From the NCBI RefSeq assembly GCF_000002985.6, contig NC_003283.11:2418001-2482000 (forward strand): a stretch of 64,000 nucleotides of DNA, in the 5' to 3' direction. The position numbers and the translations under genes are program-made. Shown in pieces: positions 11,349-22,291 of the stretch. A model generated the notes under the pieces. It was not told where the DNA came from. It saw nothing but the letters and a program-made list of their open reading frames with translations, and did no database searches. The first letter of the stretch is position 1. Each line of letters starts with the position of its first letter. Source of the DNA: Caenorhabditis elegans. Taxonomy: Eukaryota; Nematoda; Chromadorea; Rhabditida; Rhabditidae.

Positions 11349-11534
11349 GTGCTGCTACAGGCTGTCCCATCACGGTTTGATCTACAAAAAATGCGGGGAT
11401 TTTTCGTCCTGAAAAATGTGACGTCAGCACGTCCTTAACTCTTCGAAATCAGTTGAGAACTCTGCGTTTCTTCTCCCGCATTTTTTGTAGATCTACGTAG
11501 ATCAAGCCGAAATGAGACACTCTGACACTACGTG
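11349..11534. mobile_element. R1 MITE copy 5
   Basis: Complete copy with both arms and TGACGTCA; intergenic. Confidence 0.82.
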
Positions 11535-12127
11535 CAAGACAATACCAGGCGTGGGCCCCCGTTCGACAATTCAATTTTCTATAACCCTACCACATTGATC
11601 TTTATGATATACATATCTTTTTTTGCTCAAACATCAGGCTCACTATTATAATGACATCGGAACACCAAAACTCGGTTGCTCTTGTTTTTGCAGACAGTGT
11701 TTGGAGATTAATTGGAAGGTTGAAGAAGTCTGTTGACGTTTTTAATTACAGGCAAAGCGTGGCAAAAGACAACACGAACATCCAGGGAACATTGAACATT
11801 GGAATTTGAAATTTTTGAATAATAATATATTGTTTTTTGGGGACATTGAAGCTGCGCTTTTTAGAGAAACAGTAGGCATTGGCAGGGACCCCTGCATGGA
11901 AGGCTTTGTTAAAATTGAAAAAAAACCGTGAAATTAAATAATTTTTGATTGGCAATGTTAATTTTCGGGCTTTTATATCTTTGAATTTCAGTGTTCTAAA
12001 GATCATGCACATTTTTAGTTAGAATGGCAGGTGGAACTGCGACACGCATTTGTTCAAACTTTTACGGAAAGTTGAAAATTCATGTGAACAAACATGCAAA
12101 TTGTATTTCAGAACCGTGAAGTTTGGG

Positions 12128-12385
12128 TTCCAAAAAAGGTAGACGCGAAAAGCTAGGCATGAAAGGTAGACACCTGCCTCCAATCTTCCCGCCTTACGCC
12201 GGCCTCTCGCCTGATTCCTGCACTATGACGAAAAGTCAAAGGCTTGGTGTTTACACAACATAGTGCGACAAGTGGTTTTTTTGCCGTAGCCGACATATTT
12301 CGGGTTCCGCGCCGCACTATACATGAGGTGGGGCTCGAGGCGCGGCAGGCGTTTCTGCGCCTGCCTGGAAACCCTTTTAATAAAG
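12128..12385. repeat. R5 repeat
   Basis: Carries CAAAGGCTTGGTGTTTACAC, TTCGGGTTCCGCGCCGCAC and GCGCCTGCCTGGAAACCC, the most complete R5 copy in the window. Confidence 0.65.
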
Positions 12386-12572
12386 TAGGAGGCTGAAGTT
12401 CATATGATGCATGCTTTATTGTGACTTAAAACTATTTCAGAACCACCTACCTCATGCCTGCCAGCCTGCCTGTTTGCCTGCTCGCCTGCTCGCCTACCTT
12501 CTTTCTTTGGTAGGTACAAAACTAGTTTTTTTTCAATTTTATCAGTTTTTTTGTGTGCAGTTCTGCAGTAGG

Positions 12573-13115
12573 CAGGCTTAGGCCGCCTTATCGGCTTAGT
12601 GTAAAAATACCGGCAAATTAAAAAATTGACAATTGCCAGTTTTGAAATAAAAAAGATAAATTCAGCAGTTGCCGCAATTGCCGATTTTTGGATAATTTCA
12701 ATTTTAGATTTTTTCCAAAAAAAAGTCATTTTCAGAATGTTGTAAGTTCATTTTAGAAGAGCAGGTGTAAACTTTTGTAGTTTATAAAATTTCAAATTTT
12801 TAAATGGAAAGGTCAACATTTTGCCAAAAATCGTGTCTACACCCATAAATGTATAGAAATTGAATTATTATATTTTCGGCAATTATTTTTAACGTTACTC
12901 GGCAATTCCGGCAGTTGCCGGTTTCAGCTTTTAGGCAATTGGAACTTTCAGTGACTGCCGTTTTTTTTTAATTTTCGGTAATCAGATAATTCGGCTATTT
13001 CTGATTTTTGAAGTCTTCGGCAAACAACAAGTCCGGCAATTTCAGATTTATGGAATCTCCGGCAAATGACAAATCCGGTAATTGCCCAAATTGCCAGCTT
13101 TAATTTCAGCCAACT
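12573..13115. repeat. R3-like diffuse GGCAATTGCC repeat
   Basis: Scattered CGGCAATTGCC and CGGCAAATGAC units with poor conservation; no clean termini. Nothing coding is supported between here and 13804. Confidence 0.5.
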
Positions 13116-13804
13116 TAACATATTTCGCACTGAAAATTGAGCCCATCAATTGAGGAGCTCTGTCAAATTCTCGAATACCCCTAGTTGTATAATTTTCCAA
13201 CTATGTACATTGTTCCTGAGCTTGCTCTTTACCCAAAATGAGCAAAAACTTGTGCACTCAAAAGTACCTCAACCACCCTTATAATTAATTATAGACACCG
13301 ATAACATTTCCGTCAATCACTTTCTGATCGTCGTCATAGTAAAGTGGGTGTATGTTTTTGCATTGAGACGCATAATTTTGGATCCGAATTGTAGTATATA
13401 TATGTGAAAGCGAAAACATTTTGCTTTTTATTTTTTGTATTGCACAAAAGTGGTTTTACGAAGAGTGTTAAAATATGTTTTTTTTTCGTTGAATTTTTTT
13501 TGATACCGTTATGTGAAAAAAATGTGTTCTTTGTATTAAAACCTCCGTTCTCTGGTCCGATTTAAACAGGAAATCTGATTTCCAATAACCAGAACTCTGA
13601 TATTTTTGGCTTAGAAACCAAAAGTCACCAGGCTAAAAACCTAATATAAAGCTGACCTTCGTCAGCCAAGTAAACAAAAAATAATACCTGATTCAATTTT
13701 TTTTATTGCTATAGGTCTCTAGATTATTGACCAGAACAATTACTGGGCTTTTCAAAAATAACCAACTAATCTCGTCAATTTCAGTTTCCAAAAAAAGTTC
13801 CAAA

Positions 13805-16725
13805 ATGTGCATACCACTGGAATTCCAAATCATCCAGGTTATTGGATTCATTTTATCGGAAGTTTTTCATTTTACCTTGCTTTTCTTGATACACACAAGA
13901 GCCACTCGGCATTTCGGATCCTACAAGCTTTTGATGGCTTCGTTTTCGATTTTCTCAATTTTGTATGCACTTGTGGAGGTTTTGACACAACCGGTAGGCA
14001 AACTTTTACTTTTTACTAAAACGAAAAAAGTTAGGCAGGGATTCAGGCTAGGTAGGCATAATGTAGGCACGCAGATAGACATGCGAAAACATGTTTTTGC
14101 AGGTAGGTCTGAGGTAGGTAGGTACGTAGGCAGGCATATAAGTAGGTACATAGGTAGGCACTCTGACATGCACGTTGACATGTCCGAGGTAGGCATGTAG
14201 GCAGAGGAAAAGTTGGCACAGGTAGGAATGCATAGGGTAGACAGGAGGTAGGCATACAGCAGGCACAAAGGCAAGCATAAAATAGGCACAAAGGCAGACA
14301 TAGCGTGGGCATGTAGGTAGGCATAAAGTAGGCACAAAGGCAGACATTAAATGGGCGCGTAGGTAGGCACTCTGACAGGCAAATAGGCAAGCATAAAGTA
14401 GACACAAAGGCTGACTCAAAATAGGCACAAAGGCTGACTCAAAGCAGGCACATAGGCAGGCATAAAGCGGAGACATAGGTAGGCATGTATAGGATAGACT
14501 TGTAGGTAGGCATAAATTACACACATAGGTTTACACTCAGGCAGGCAATCAGGCATACATAAAGTAGGCACAAACGCAGACATAGAGTGGAGCCGTAGGT
14601 AGGCACTCTGATAGACAAGTAGGCAGGCAGACGACAAGTAGGCAGGCAGACCAAAAATTCAGCCAATCAACTCGAACTTCCAGATAATGCACATATCAGG
14701 GACTGGCCTCATGCTTTATGTTGGAACCACTTTTTTACCAATTTCCAAGGAATTTGGTCATTTTATCGCCGCATTTTACTGCTCTACATTCGGGATTTGC
14801 GTACTATTTTTGTCGGCTCACTTTTTCTACAGATATTCGGCGGTTTGCAGGTGACTATTAAAGTTTTTACGATTTCAAAGCACTTTTACATAGCATTTTC
14901 AGTCCTCGCCTTCTCCGACACTTGCACGGGCCAAAAGTGCTGCGACTTTTGATGCCGGTATTTTTCCTGGGCGCCCTGATGTTTCTGAATGTTACCTGGT
15001 TTGGAGAGCCTACAGAATTTAAAATGCACTATATGAGGTAATGTTTGGAAATTGTACTAACTAGTACATTAAATAATTTTTTTTTTAGGGAGAGTTTGAA
15101 GCGAGAGTATGGCGATGATAGTTTTGAAGTTGGGCAGATTTCTTCAGTTTTCTATGTAAGTGAAAATTCTAAAAATTGAATGGTTGACCGTAGTCAGGCA
15201 GAAGGCAGGTAGGTAAAAAAGTAGGCACATAGGTAGACACGCAGGCAGGCAGGTTCATAAGTCTACGTGAGGTAGGCACGTTGAGAGATTGTAATCAGGT
15301 ACGGATTTAGACAGGCAGGTAGGTGCATGTGTAGGTAGGCAAAAATGAGTTGGGCAGGTAAATAGGCATACAGTAGGCTAATAGGTATGCAGGATTGATG
15401 TAGAAATGTTGATAGGCAGGCATGAGTGTAGGCCTGATGTAGGAAGGCACTCATGTATCAGGTGGAAAGTATAGCAGGCATGAAATAGACACAAACGTAG
15501 GCACGTAACCAGGCATAAAATGTGTGAGTAGGTAGGCATGTAAGTGGTTACGTAGGTAGGGAGGCGTCAGGTAGGCACGATGCAGGCACGGTAGTGGTCA
15601 AAAAGTAGGTACGTAGGTAGGCATGTAAGTAAATACGGAGAAGGTACATATGTAGGTACGTAGATAAGTACGTATATAGGTAGATAGGTGCGTTGGTTAG
15701 TACGTAGGTAGGTAGGTAGGCAGGCAGGTAGGTAGGTAGGTAGGTAGGTAGGCAGGCAGGTAGGTAGATAGTTAGGTAGGTAGGTAGGTAGGTAGGTAGG
15801 TAGGTAGGTAGGTAGGTAGGTAGGTAGGTAGGTAGGTAGGTAGGTAGGTAGGTAGGTAGGTAGGCAGGTAGGTAGGTAGGTAGGTACGTAGGTAGGTGGG
15901 TAGGTACGTAAGTAGGTACGTTGGTAGGTACATAGCTAGGCAGGCATGAGGTAGGCTTACAAATAGTCAAAGGTAGGTAAGTAGGTAGGCACATATGTAG
16001 GCAGGCGTGTCTTCATGAAGTTTATGAGAACCTATGTACCTACATTCCTGCCTACATACGTACCTGATTAGAATTCACAAACGTGTTATGAATCTGCCTG
16101 CCTACCTGTCTGCCTGCGTGCCTACTTCGCACCTACCTACACCCTTTCTGCCGACCTAAAAAATTAATTTAAAAATTAACTTATAGTAGCCATTGTTTCA
16201 GATCTACAACTCCACCGGCTCACTAGAATTTTTCTGGAAAGATTGCCTAGGAATGGCCGTCGTTTATATTATTCTCTCCATATCAATTTCCACAATAATC
16301 TACTTTTCCCTGAACATATTCCGAACTGTGTATCGCCACACAAAACATCGAAAAAGCAAAAAGAACTGGGAAATTCATCGGCAGCTATTCCAGACGCTCA
16401 TCATTCAAACCTTGATTCCAATGTGCATTTTATTTATTCCAACTGGGTTCTTGCTAACTTTGCCATTTTTCGATGTGAAATATGTGGGCCGCGTTACAAA
16501 TGCTCCGGGAGTTGGTGCAAGTTTATACCCGGCTCTGGACGCGTTGACTGCTATTTTGATGATCAGAGAGTTTCGTACCGCTTTTAAATGTTAGTGCAGC
16601 ACCCGACATTTGACGGGCTCCGCGGAACTCGGAAAATGTCGAAAATTTTTTCAGGTCGCTCGCAGGCTCCGATTATGAAAATATCTTCAATTCGAGACAC
16701 CATGTTCACCAATTTTCATAGTTGA
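13805..16725 (+). CDS. str-like seven-transmembrane chemoreceptor, paralogue
   Basis: Str-family GPCR. Exons 13805-13993, 14684-14850, 14903-15037, 15089-15155, 16202-16589 and 16655-16725 give 338 aa. Motifs: [54 protein letters not shown] and [18 protein letters not shown]. Exon lengths of 189, 135 and 67 nt equal those of the 8.5-10.1 kb paralogue. Exon 2 (167 nt) equals that paralogue's exons 2 and 3 joined, so one intron was lost here or gained there. Introns 1 and 4 are inflated by GTAGGC/AGGT tandem repeats to 690 and 1046 bases. AATAAA lies at 16762. The CAAAATG start follows a TTTCAG acceptor. A chemosensory role comes from the family. Confidence 0.88.
14040..14660. repeat. AGGCA/GTAGGC minisatellite in intron 1
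   Basis: Irregular 10-35 base units such as GTAGGCACAAAGGCAGACAT. On the minus strand this gives long accidental cysteine-leucine-proline open frames that are not genes. Confidence 0.85.
15180..16150. repeat. AGGT tetranucleotide and related minisatellite in intron 4
   Basis: Degenerate GTAGGCAGG units flank a core of pure TAGG repeats, about 22 copies at roughly 15773-15863. Long perfect tetranucleotide runs mutate fast, so length probably differs between strains. The right part (16025-16150) switches to the complementary CCTACCTG orientation. Confidence 0.9.
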
Positions 16726-17136
16726 TCCACATAATTTTTATTTTAGTAATAGTGTTTTTGCAATAAAAATTTAATTTTTAAACTTACTGCAGCAAGCTCT
16801 TTTGTTTTTTTTTTTGAGCTTAGCATTTTCAGAGTTTTCGAAAAATATCTGAATCATTTTTTTCAAGCTTAAAATCTGTATTTCTATTAAACATTAAAAA
16901 TTTTTGAATCGAATTTCAGATTTTTTAAAAAATTAACTAACAGTAAGTTACCAAAAAAATTGCCAAAATTACCCGCATTGCAATATTCTGACCAATCAGC
17001 AACGTTGGCCACGCCCTCTGGCCATCACTGATTGGTTAGTTTTTTCAACCTGAAACTATTAACTACCCCTGTTGGGATTTTCAGAAAAAAAACACATTTT
17101 CCAGGTAATTTCCACTCCAGGTAATTTCCACTCTAA

Positions 17137-17448
17137 CAGGTGGACGGCAAGTGCCGTTTCGCAAATGTTTTTGCCGGCAAATTGACATGACTTACCGGTT
17201 TGCGGATTTGCCGGAAATGTTTAATTCCGGCAATTTGCCGATTTGTAGTTTGCCGAACATCAATTTGCCGGAAGCTTTTAAAGAGATTTTTCGTAAGGCG
17301 GTTCCTTTTTGAAAATTTTCCCGTTGTCTTTGCCGTTTGCCGAAAACTTTAAAGTTGGGCAAGTGCCAAATTTGCCGAGTTTGCTAAAAATTTTCAATTT
17401 CGGCAAGTGGCGAATTTGCCCGAAAAATTGTTTGCCGCCCACGCCTGA
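17137..17448. mobile_element. R3 element
   Basis: Bounded by CAGGTGGACGGCAAGTGCCG and TTTGCCGCCCACGCCTG, matching the terminal inverted repeats of fuller R3 copies. Intergenic between str-like and srt-like genes. Confidence 0.7.
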
Positions 17449-17724
17449 TACATAATATGTATATTGTATGTTTTCCTATAATAACAATGAGTACTAGGAA
17501 TAACTCAATGTGAAAATATTCGCATTGGGATTTCTTCTTACCCCATTTCAGTTAAGCTTCTTTTGGTTCTCTGAACATGTGTCAATTTTTAGACATCGTG
17601 CTTTGATCTGTCGAAAATCGTTTTGATCATTCGTGTTCTACGTCTGTCTTTTGATTCTTTGCACCCTATACTTAATTTCGTCTCGAAAATTTTGAAAGAA
17701 AAAAAAACACAACTTTTCAGTCTA

Positions 17725-19784
17725 ATGTCCTCTTTCGTCGCTTCTCTGTTTTATGTGCTCACACATTCTCTCACGCTATGGCCTGAAGCGTATGAATGTC
17801 CCGAAAATTTGAACAAGCCTGGGACAAGTTGGCCCATATATGGGACATATTTGATTGTGTCAGGCGTCATTTTTATAGTGAGTTTCATCAGTTTTTGATG
17901 ACTTGAAGGGTGTTAAAAATAATTTTTATAAAGTTTGAGTAACAGGACCACGTGGTGCCAGGCTGTCTCATCTCGGTTTGATCTACAAAAAATGCGAGAA
18001 TTTTATGCCCAAAAATGTGACGTCAGTAAACACGTCGTCAGTAAACTTAACCATGCAAAATCAGTTGAGAACTCTGCGTCTCTTCTCCCGCATTTTTTGT
18101 AGATCTACGTAGATCACGCTGAAATGAAACATTCTGACACCGAACCGGTTTCCCAGTTTAGTGTTAAATTTCTTACCACATCATATTGCAATTTTCAGCA
18201 ATTTTTTTACAATTTACTGCCAAACTTTTGACAAACTTTTGCAACTTTTCATTGTGCTTTAGAGAATCTTTGGAAACTTATCGGCAAATTCTTGCAAGTT
18301 TTAGTCAAACTTTAAAGCACTTTGGCAACTTTTTGACCAAATTTTTCAATGCACAATTGTTTGCAAAATTTTGTAAGTTATAGTCAAACTTTTGCAAATG
18401 TTAGCAAACTTTTCCAATTTTTCTAAAAACTTTTGTCAACTTTTTGGCAAACTTCTAGGGAAACATTTTCAAAAATAATTTTGTTTCAGACACTATATAT
18501 TCCCTGCTTTATTGCAATAGTCCGAACAAAAACTCGAATTCCTGCCTACCAACTAATGCTTATCCTAGGGATTCTCGACTTAATTTCCTTATGCATCAAT
18601 TCTTTGGTAACCGGATATCTTGCTATAAACGGAATAACTTTTTGTCAGTATCCACTATTCATGTTTATTATCGGAGCAATCGCGAAATCCACGTGGATGA
18701 CAATCTGCTTGGCTTGCATCCTACTTGCCATCGAACGTTGTGTTGAGGTCAATTCGGGGTTCCCATTAGCATTTATTTTTGGGAAACGGACGTTCAGAGC
18801 TGTGATGACTGCATTGATGATTTACTGGGTCTATACTTTACTATTCAATGCACCGCCAGTGTATATACCAGAATACGCGTATTACTCGTTTGACCCAATG
18901 ATTGGGAAGGATGTAGGTTTAGATTGAAATTTTTCAAATTATCTGAAAAAATTTGCAGCCAGCGCTATATGTCAATGTGCTGCACAATATAAACAACCCA
19001 ATTGTAGCAATTTCAACCACGTTTCTATATTTCTACTTGTGTTATTACTTAATTTTCAAGTACGGGTATTCTACATCAATGTGGTTGTACAAGTCTAAAC
19101 GGCAGGTAAGTTGAGATAAAGGCTTAGATCTTTAGTCTCTGTTCTAAGCTATAATAGACAGACTGGTATTTAAACTTTTAGTTGAGTTGAGTTACTCCCC
19201 ACAGAGAAGCCTCTGATTATAGTCAGAAAATCGTAGATCCAACAAAAAAAAAGTATGAGCACATTATTTTTTGGTATTTAAATTGAACAACTGTCAATTG
19301 AAAAAAACTATTTTTGTAGAATAATTTCAGCATGTCTAAACTTTTTTAAAAACTTTCCAGGCCCATTAACTAAGATGCCTGAGTCTCAGCACAAGCCTAA
19401 GCCTAATCCTAAGCCTGGAATGACCCGAAATTATCTAGTACCTGCTGACAAGAAATTTTGTTTCAGATTATTCTGCAAGGAGTTATCATTTGCTTTTTCC
19501 ACGCCGGCACTGCTATTATCTACGAGTTTGTGCAATTTTTCTACACTCCTCAATGGCTCATCCTGGCTGGGCAAATATTTTGGCAATGGAGCAGTGGGAG
19601 CCTCAGCATAGTATACTTGTCTTTAAACCGATCCATTAGAAATTCGGTTATCAAAATGATAATTCCAAAGAAAACCAGAATTAGTTGGGGCATACATATT
19701 GGAGCCGATGAGCATGTGGCTCTGGAGCAAGCTACAGCTGTGAATAGTGTGGCTGTGAAATTTGATAACTTTTTTCAAAAATAA
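17725..19784 (+). CDS. srt-like seven-transmembrane chemoreceptor
   Basis: Predicted GPCR of the Srt family (Pfam 7TM_GPCR_Srt). Exons 17725-17877, 18490-18912, 18959-19105 and 19467-19784 give 346 aa in one phase-0 series. Family features are an N-terminal cysteine segment (YECPENLNKPG), GTYLIVSG, TLYIPCFIAI at TM1, YQLMLILGILDLISL in TM2, AIERCVEV after TM3 and SIVYLSLNRSIRN at the end of TM7. The ATG follows a TTTTCAG acceptor by 4 bases. Intron 1 holds an R1 element and a short AT-rich CAAACTTTTG repeat. It is unrelated by close duplication to the other receptors here. Ligand unknown. Confidence 0.86.
17949..18141. mobile_element. R1 MITE copy 6
   Basis: In intron 1 of the srt-like gene. 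The core is duplicated: GTCAGTAAACACGTC-GTCAGTAAAC, a small internal tandem duplication of about 14 bases. Confidence 0.8.
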
Positions 19785-19959
19785 AGTATAATTTGATGGA
19801 GTTTGTGCATTTTTCATTGTTGTATCGACAGTTACAAACCACTATGGTTTGTGCGTTGACCAAAAAATCTGAATTTTTATCAGTAAAACCTTGTGACTTG
19901 TGCATACCCGCACTAGATAAATGTCTGAAAACTGGGTAGAATTTCTGTTCGTTCGAAAA

Positions 19960-21871
19960 ATGTCTCTCTACGTGGCAGCTGATGGTATTCTGGAGACACA
20001 TGTCACATGGCAAGACATCGAAGAAGCCATGCAAGCCTCCTTGGGCACTAAAGCTAAATTTGGAGCCAATAAGTCTCTGAGGAATATAAGCGATTTGAAA
20101 GTGAGTTACTCCAATTTTAATAAAAATCAAGAACAAAATTTCTCAGGGCTTTCAATCGAAAATCGCATTGATAGAGCCTGATTGGGTCGGAGCAGAGAAA
20201 AACCAGAATCTTCCTAGCAAGTTTGCAGTAAAGGTAAGCTGTCGGACTACGGCCTAGGCCTCCGCCTAGGCCTAAGGTTAATCCTAAGCTAAAGTCTAGG
20301 CTTAAGCCTAAGTCTAAGATTACGCCTAAACCTACACATGTTTGCAGATATCAACTCAACTGGCTTTTGCTGTATTTTCGAAAATTACAAAATTTGATGG
20401 CGGAAATGGTTTCGGCGAGGAAAAGCTCAAATTTCTGGGCAAATTCATTAGAGAGGGCCATAACCGGGAAGTCGAGGCCTACAAGCTCCTGGAAAAGCTT
20501 AACCATCCAGATATTCCCCATACCAAGGTACAAGATTTGCAGTCAGATGATTTTCAAAAAAAAATTCTAGGCTTATTACCTCAAGCCATTCAAAGACAAA
20601 TTTGATCTCAAGGGTTTTATGATTTTGGACTTTGTCCCAAATGTTCACCCTATGCCGATGTACGAGTCAATCCCAGCAGATGACCTGATTTCCCTGGTCC
20701 GTGGAGTTGCCACGTTTGCAGGTCACGGAGAATCGCTGACCGCCGAGCAAAGAAGTTTCGCAAGAGGCTCGGATATCTTCGAATTAATGTTTGAAGAAAT
20801 GTACCCCGACGAGCAGCTGGAGCGAGTCTGTGGCGTAATTCAAGCCACATTTGGAGCCAAAAACCCTGCTGTTGTAGAGGAATGCATTAAGCTGTTCTGG
20901 ATCTACAAAAATTCCATCAAGAGCTACTCCAAAGTTTCGGAGCTTTTAGGCTTCAAGCTGGTGCTAAATCATGGGGACCTGTGGCAATCAAACATGCTCC
21001 ATTGTCTTGATGAGCATGGAAATCTGGTCTTGAAAGCGATTATCGACTGGCAAGGAGTGTCGATGTTGCCACCAGGATTGGATCTAGCGAGGCTTTTAAT
21101 GGGATGCCTAACGGCTTATGAGAGACGAGAGCGGGGAGCCGAGTTATTGATGCTTTACCATCAGACATTCACTGGAATTGTTGGGGAAGAGCTGTTCAGT
21201 TTGGAAGAGGTTGGTGATGTTTAAACCAGGGGTGGGCTTTGAACGATATTTTCCGGCAAATCGGCAATTCGGCAAATTGCCGGAATCAAAAATTTATGGC
21301 AAATCGGCAAACCGGCAAATTTCCTATTTGCGGAATTTCTCGGAAAAACGGCAAATTGTGGTTTTTTCTTTTTTATATATTTTTTTGGAAATTTCAGAAT
21401 TTTAATTTTAATCGGCAGAAGAATGTTCCTACACACGTAGTATCAAAATGTCTCATTTCGGCTTGATCTACGTAGATCTACAAAAAATGCGGGAGTTGAG
21501 ACGGGCAGAGTTTTTAACCGATTTCGCATGGTTAATAACGTGCTGACGTCAAATTTTTTCGGCAAAAGAATTTAAACTATTTTAAATTTGCGCCCGCCAC
21601 CTCACAAGTTACACGTTCTACCTTCGTGCGAACTATAAGGATGCCGATTTTCAATTTCCAGCTCCAAGACTCTTACAATCTCTACTATCCAATTATGACA
21701 CTGACACTTGTACCAATGGTGTCTTCCTTGTTCGAAAATTCAGAAATGTCTGAAGTAGAAAAAACTCAGGCTCGGCTGAAAACGGAGGGAAAACTCTTCG
21801 CATTGCTGGAGGATTTGGTCAAGGTTCATGAGCAGAACGTGAAGAAGTTTCCGGATTTTTTGAAATATTGA
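19960..21871 (+). CDS. CHK/DUF1679 kinase-like protein
   Basis: Nematode-expanded kinase-like family related to choline/ecdysteroid kinases. The catalytic fold is known, the substrate usually is not. Exons 19960-20100, 20147-20233, 20348-20527, 20571-21209 and 21662-21871 give 418 aa, the usual family length. Key motifs are the Brenner-type LNHGDLWQSNML (about residue 300) and IIDWQGVSMLPPGLDLARLL, which takes the place of DFG. HVTWQDIEEAM near the N-terminus is family typical. I chose the ATG at 19960 (MSLYVAADG) because family members start so; an in-frame ATG at 19921 would add 13 aa. Intron 4 contains R3 and R1 insertions. AATAAA is at 21886. Expected cytosolic. Confidence 0.87.
21227..21432. 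mobile_element. R3 element, right end missing
   Basis: Starts with CAGGGGTGGGC in intron 4 of the CHK-like gene and runs directly into R1 copy 7. The right terminal repeat is absent. Confidence 0.65.
21433..21569. mobile_element. R1 MITE copy 7, right arm truncated
   Basis: Begins ACACGTAGTATCAAAATGTC and ends after GCTGACGTCAAATTTTTTCGG; the second arm is missing. Confidence 0.75.
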
Positions 21872-21891
21872 TAAAAGTATTTTCTAATAAA

Positions 21892-22291
21892 TTCCTTGGG
21901 TTTGGGAGCTATTTTGGAAAATTGTGTTTTTTTTTCGAAAAAAATTGTGACAATTTCCGTTGGTTGAAAAAAGCTACTGATCTTATTTTCAAAAAATTTT
22001 AATTTCGATAAAAATTTAAAAATGTTTGCCAACCTCTATACACCCTAAAAACAATGAATATTTTTCAAAAATCAACATTTCAAGCCAGTTCACGAGCCTC
22101 CGAAGTTGTGAAAAAAAATGCACTGAAAAAATTTAGATCGGTTTTTTTGCTCCTAATTGTCAGGATAGTATTGAAAATTTATAATTCATTGCTCATGCAC
22201 TGGAAAATAATTTTCAGATAAAAAATATCAAAAACATGGAAATATGTACTATAGAAAATGACCCGAAAAAATAATTTTTAACCGTTATTTT
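21892..22291. other. Convergent intergenic gap
   Basis: Space between the 3' ends of the CHK-like gene and the DUF288 gene. AT-rich, with no element or gene recognised. Confidence 0.6.

Noticed and set aside
13921-14637. Long minus-strand open frames rich in CLPT repeats
   Set aside because: They are translations of the AGGCA/GTAGGC intron repeat; three frames are open at once and none has a start context or homology.
15263-15994. Minus-strand frame of repeated YLPT units
   Set aside because: Direct product of the TAGG tetranucleotide repeat within the str-like gene intron.
19921-19959. Upstream ATG for the CHK-like gene
   Set aside because: The added residues are not family-like; MSLYVAADG at 19960 matches the usual start. 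It remains possible as an alternative.
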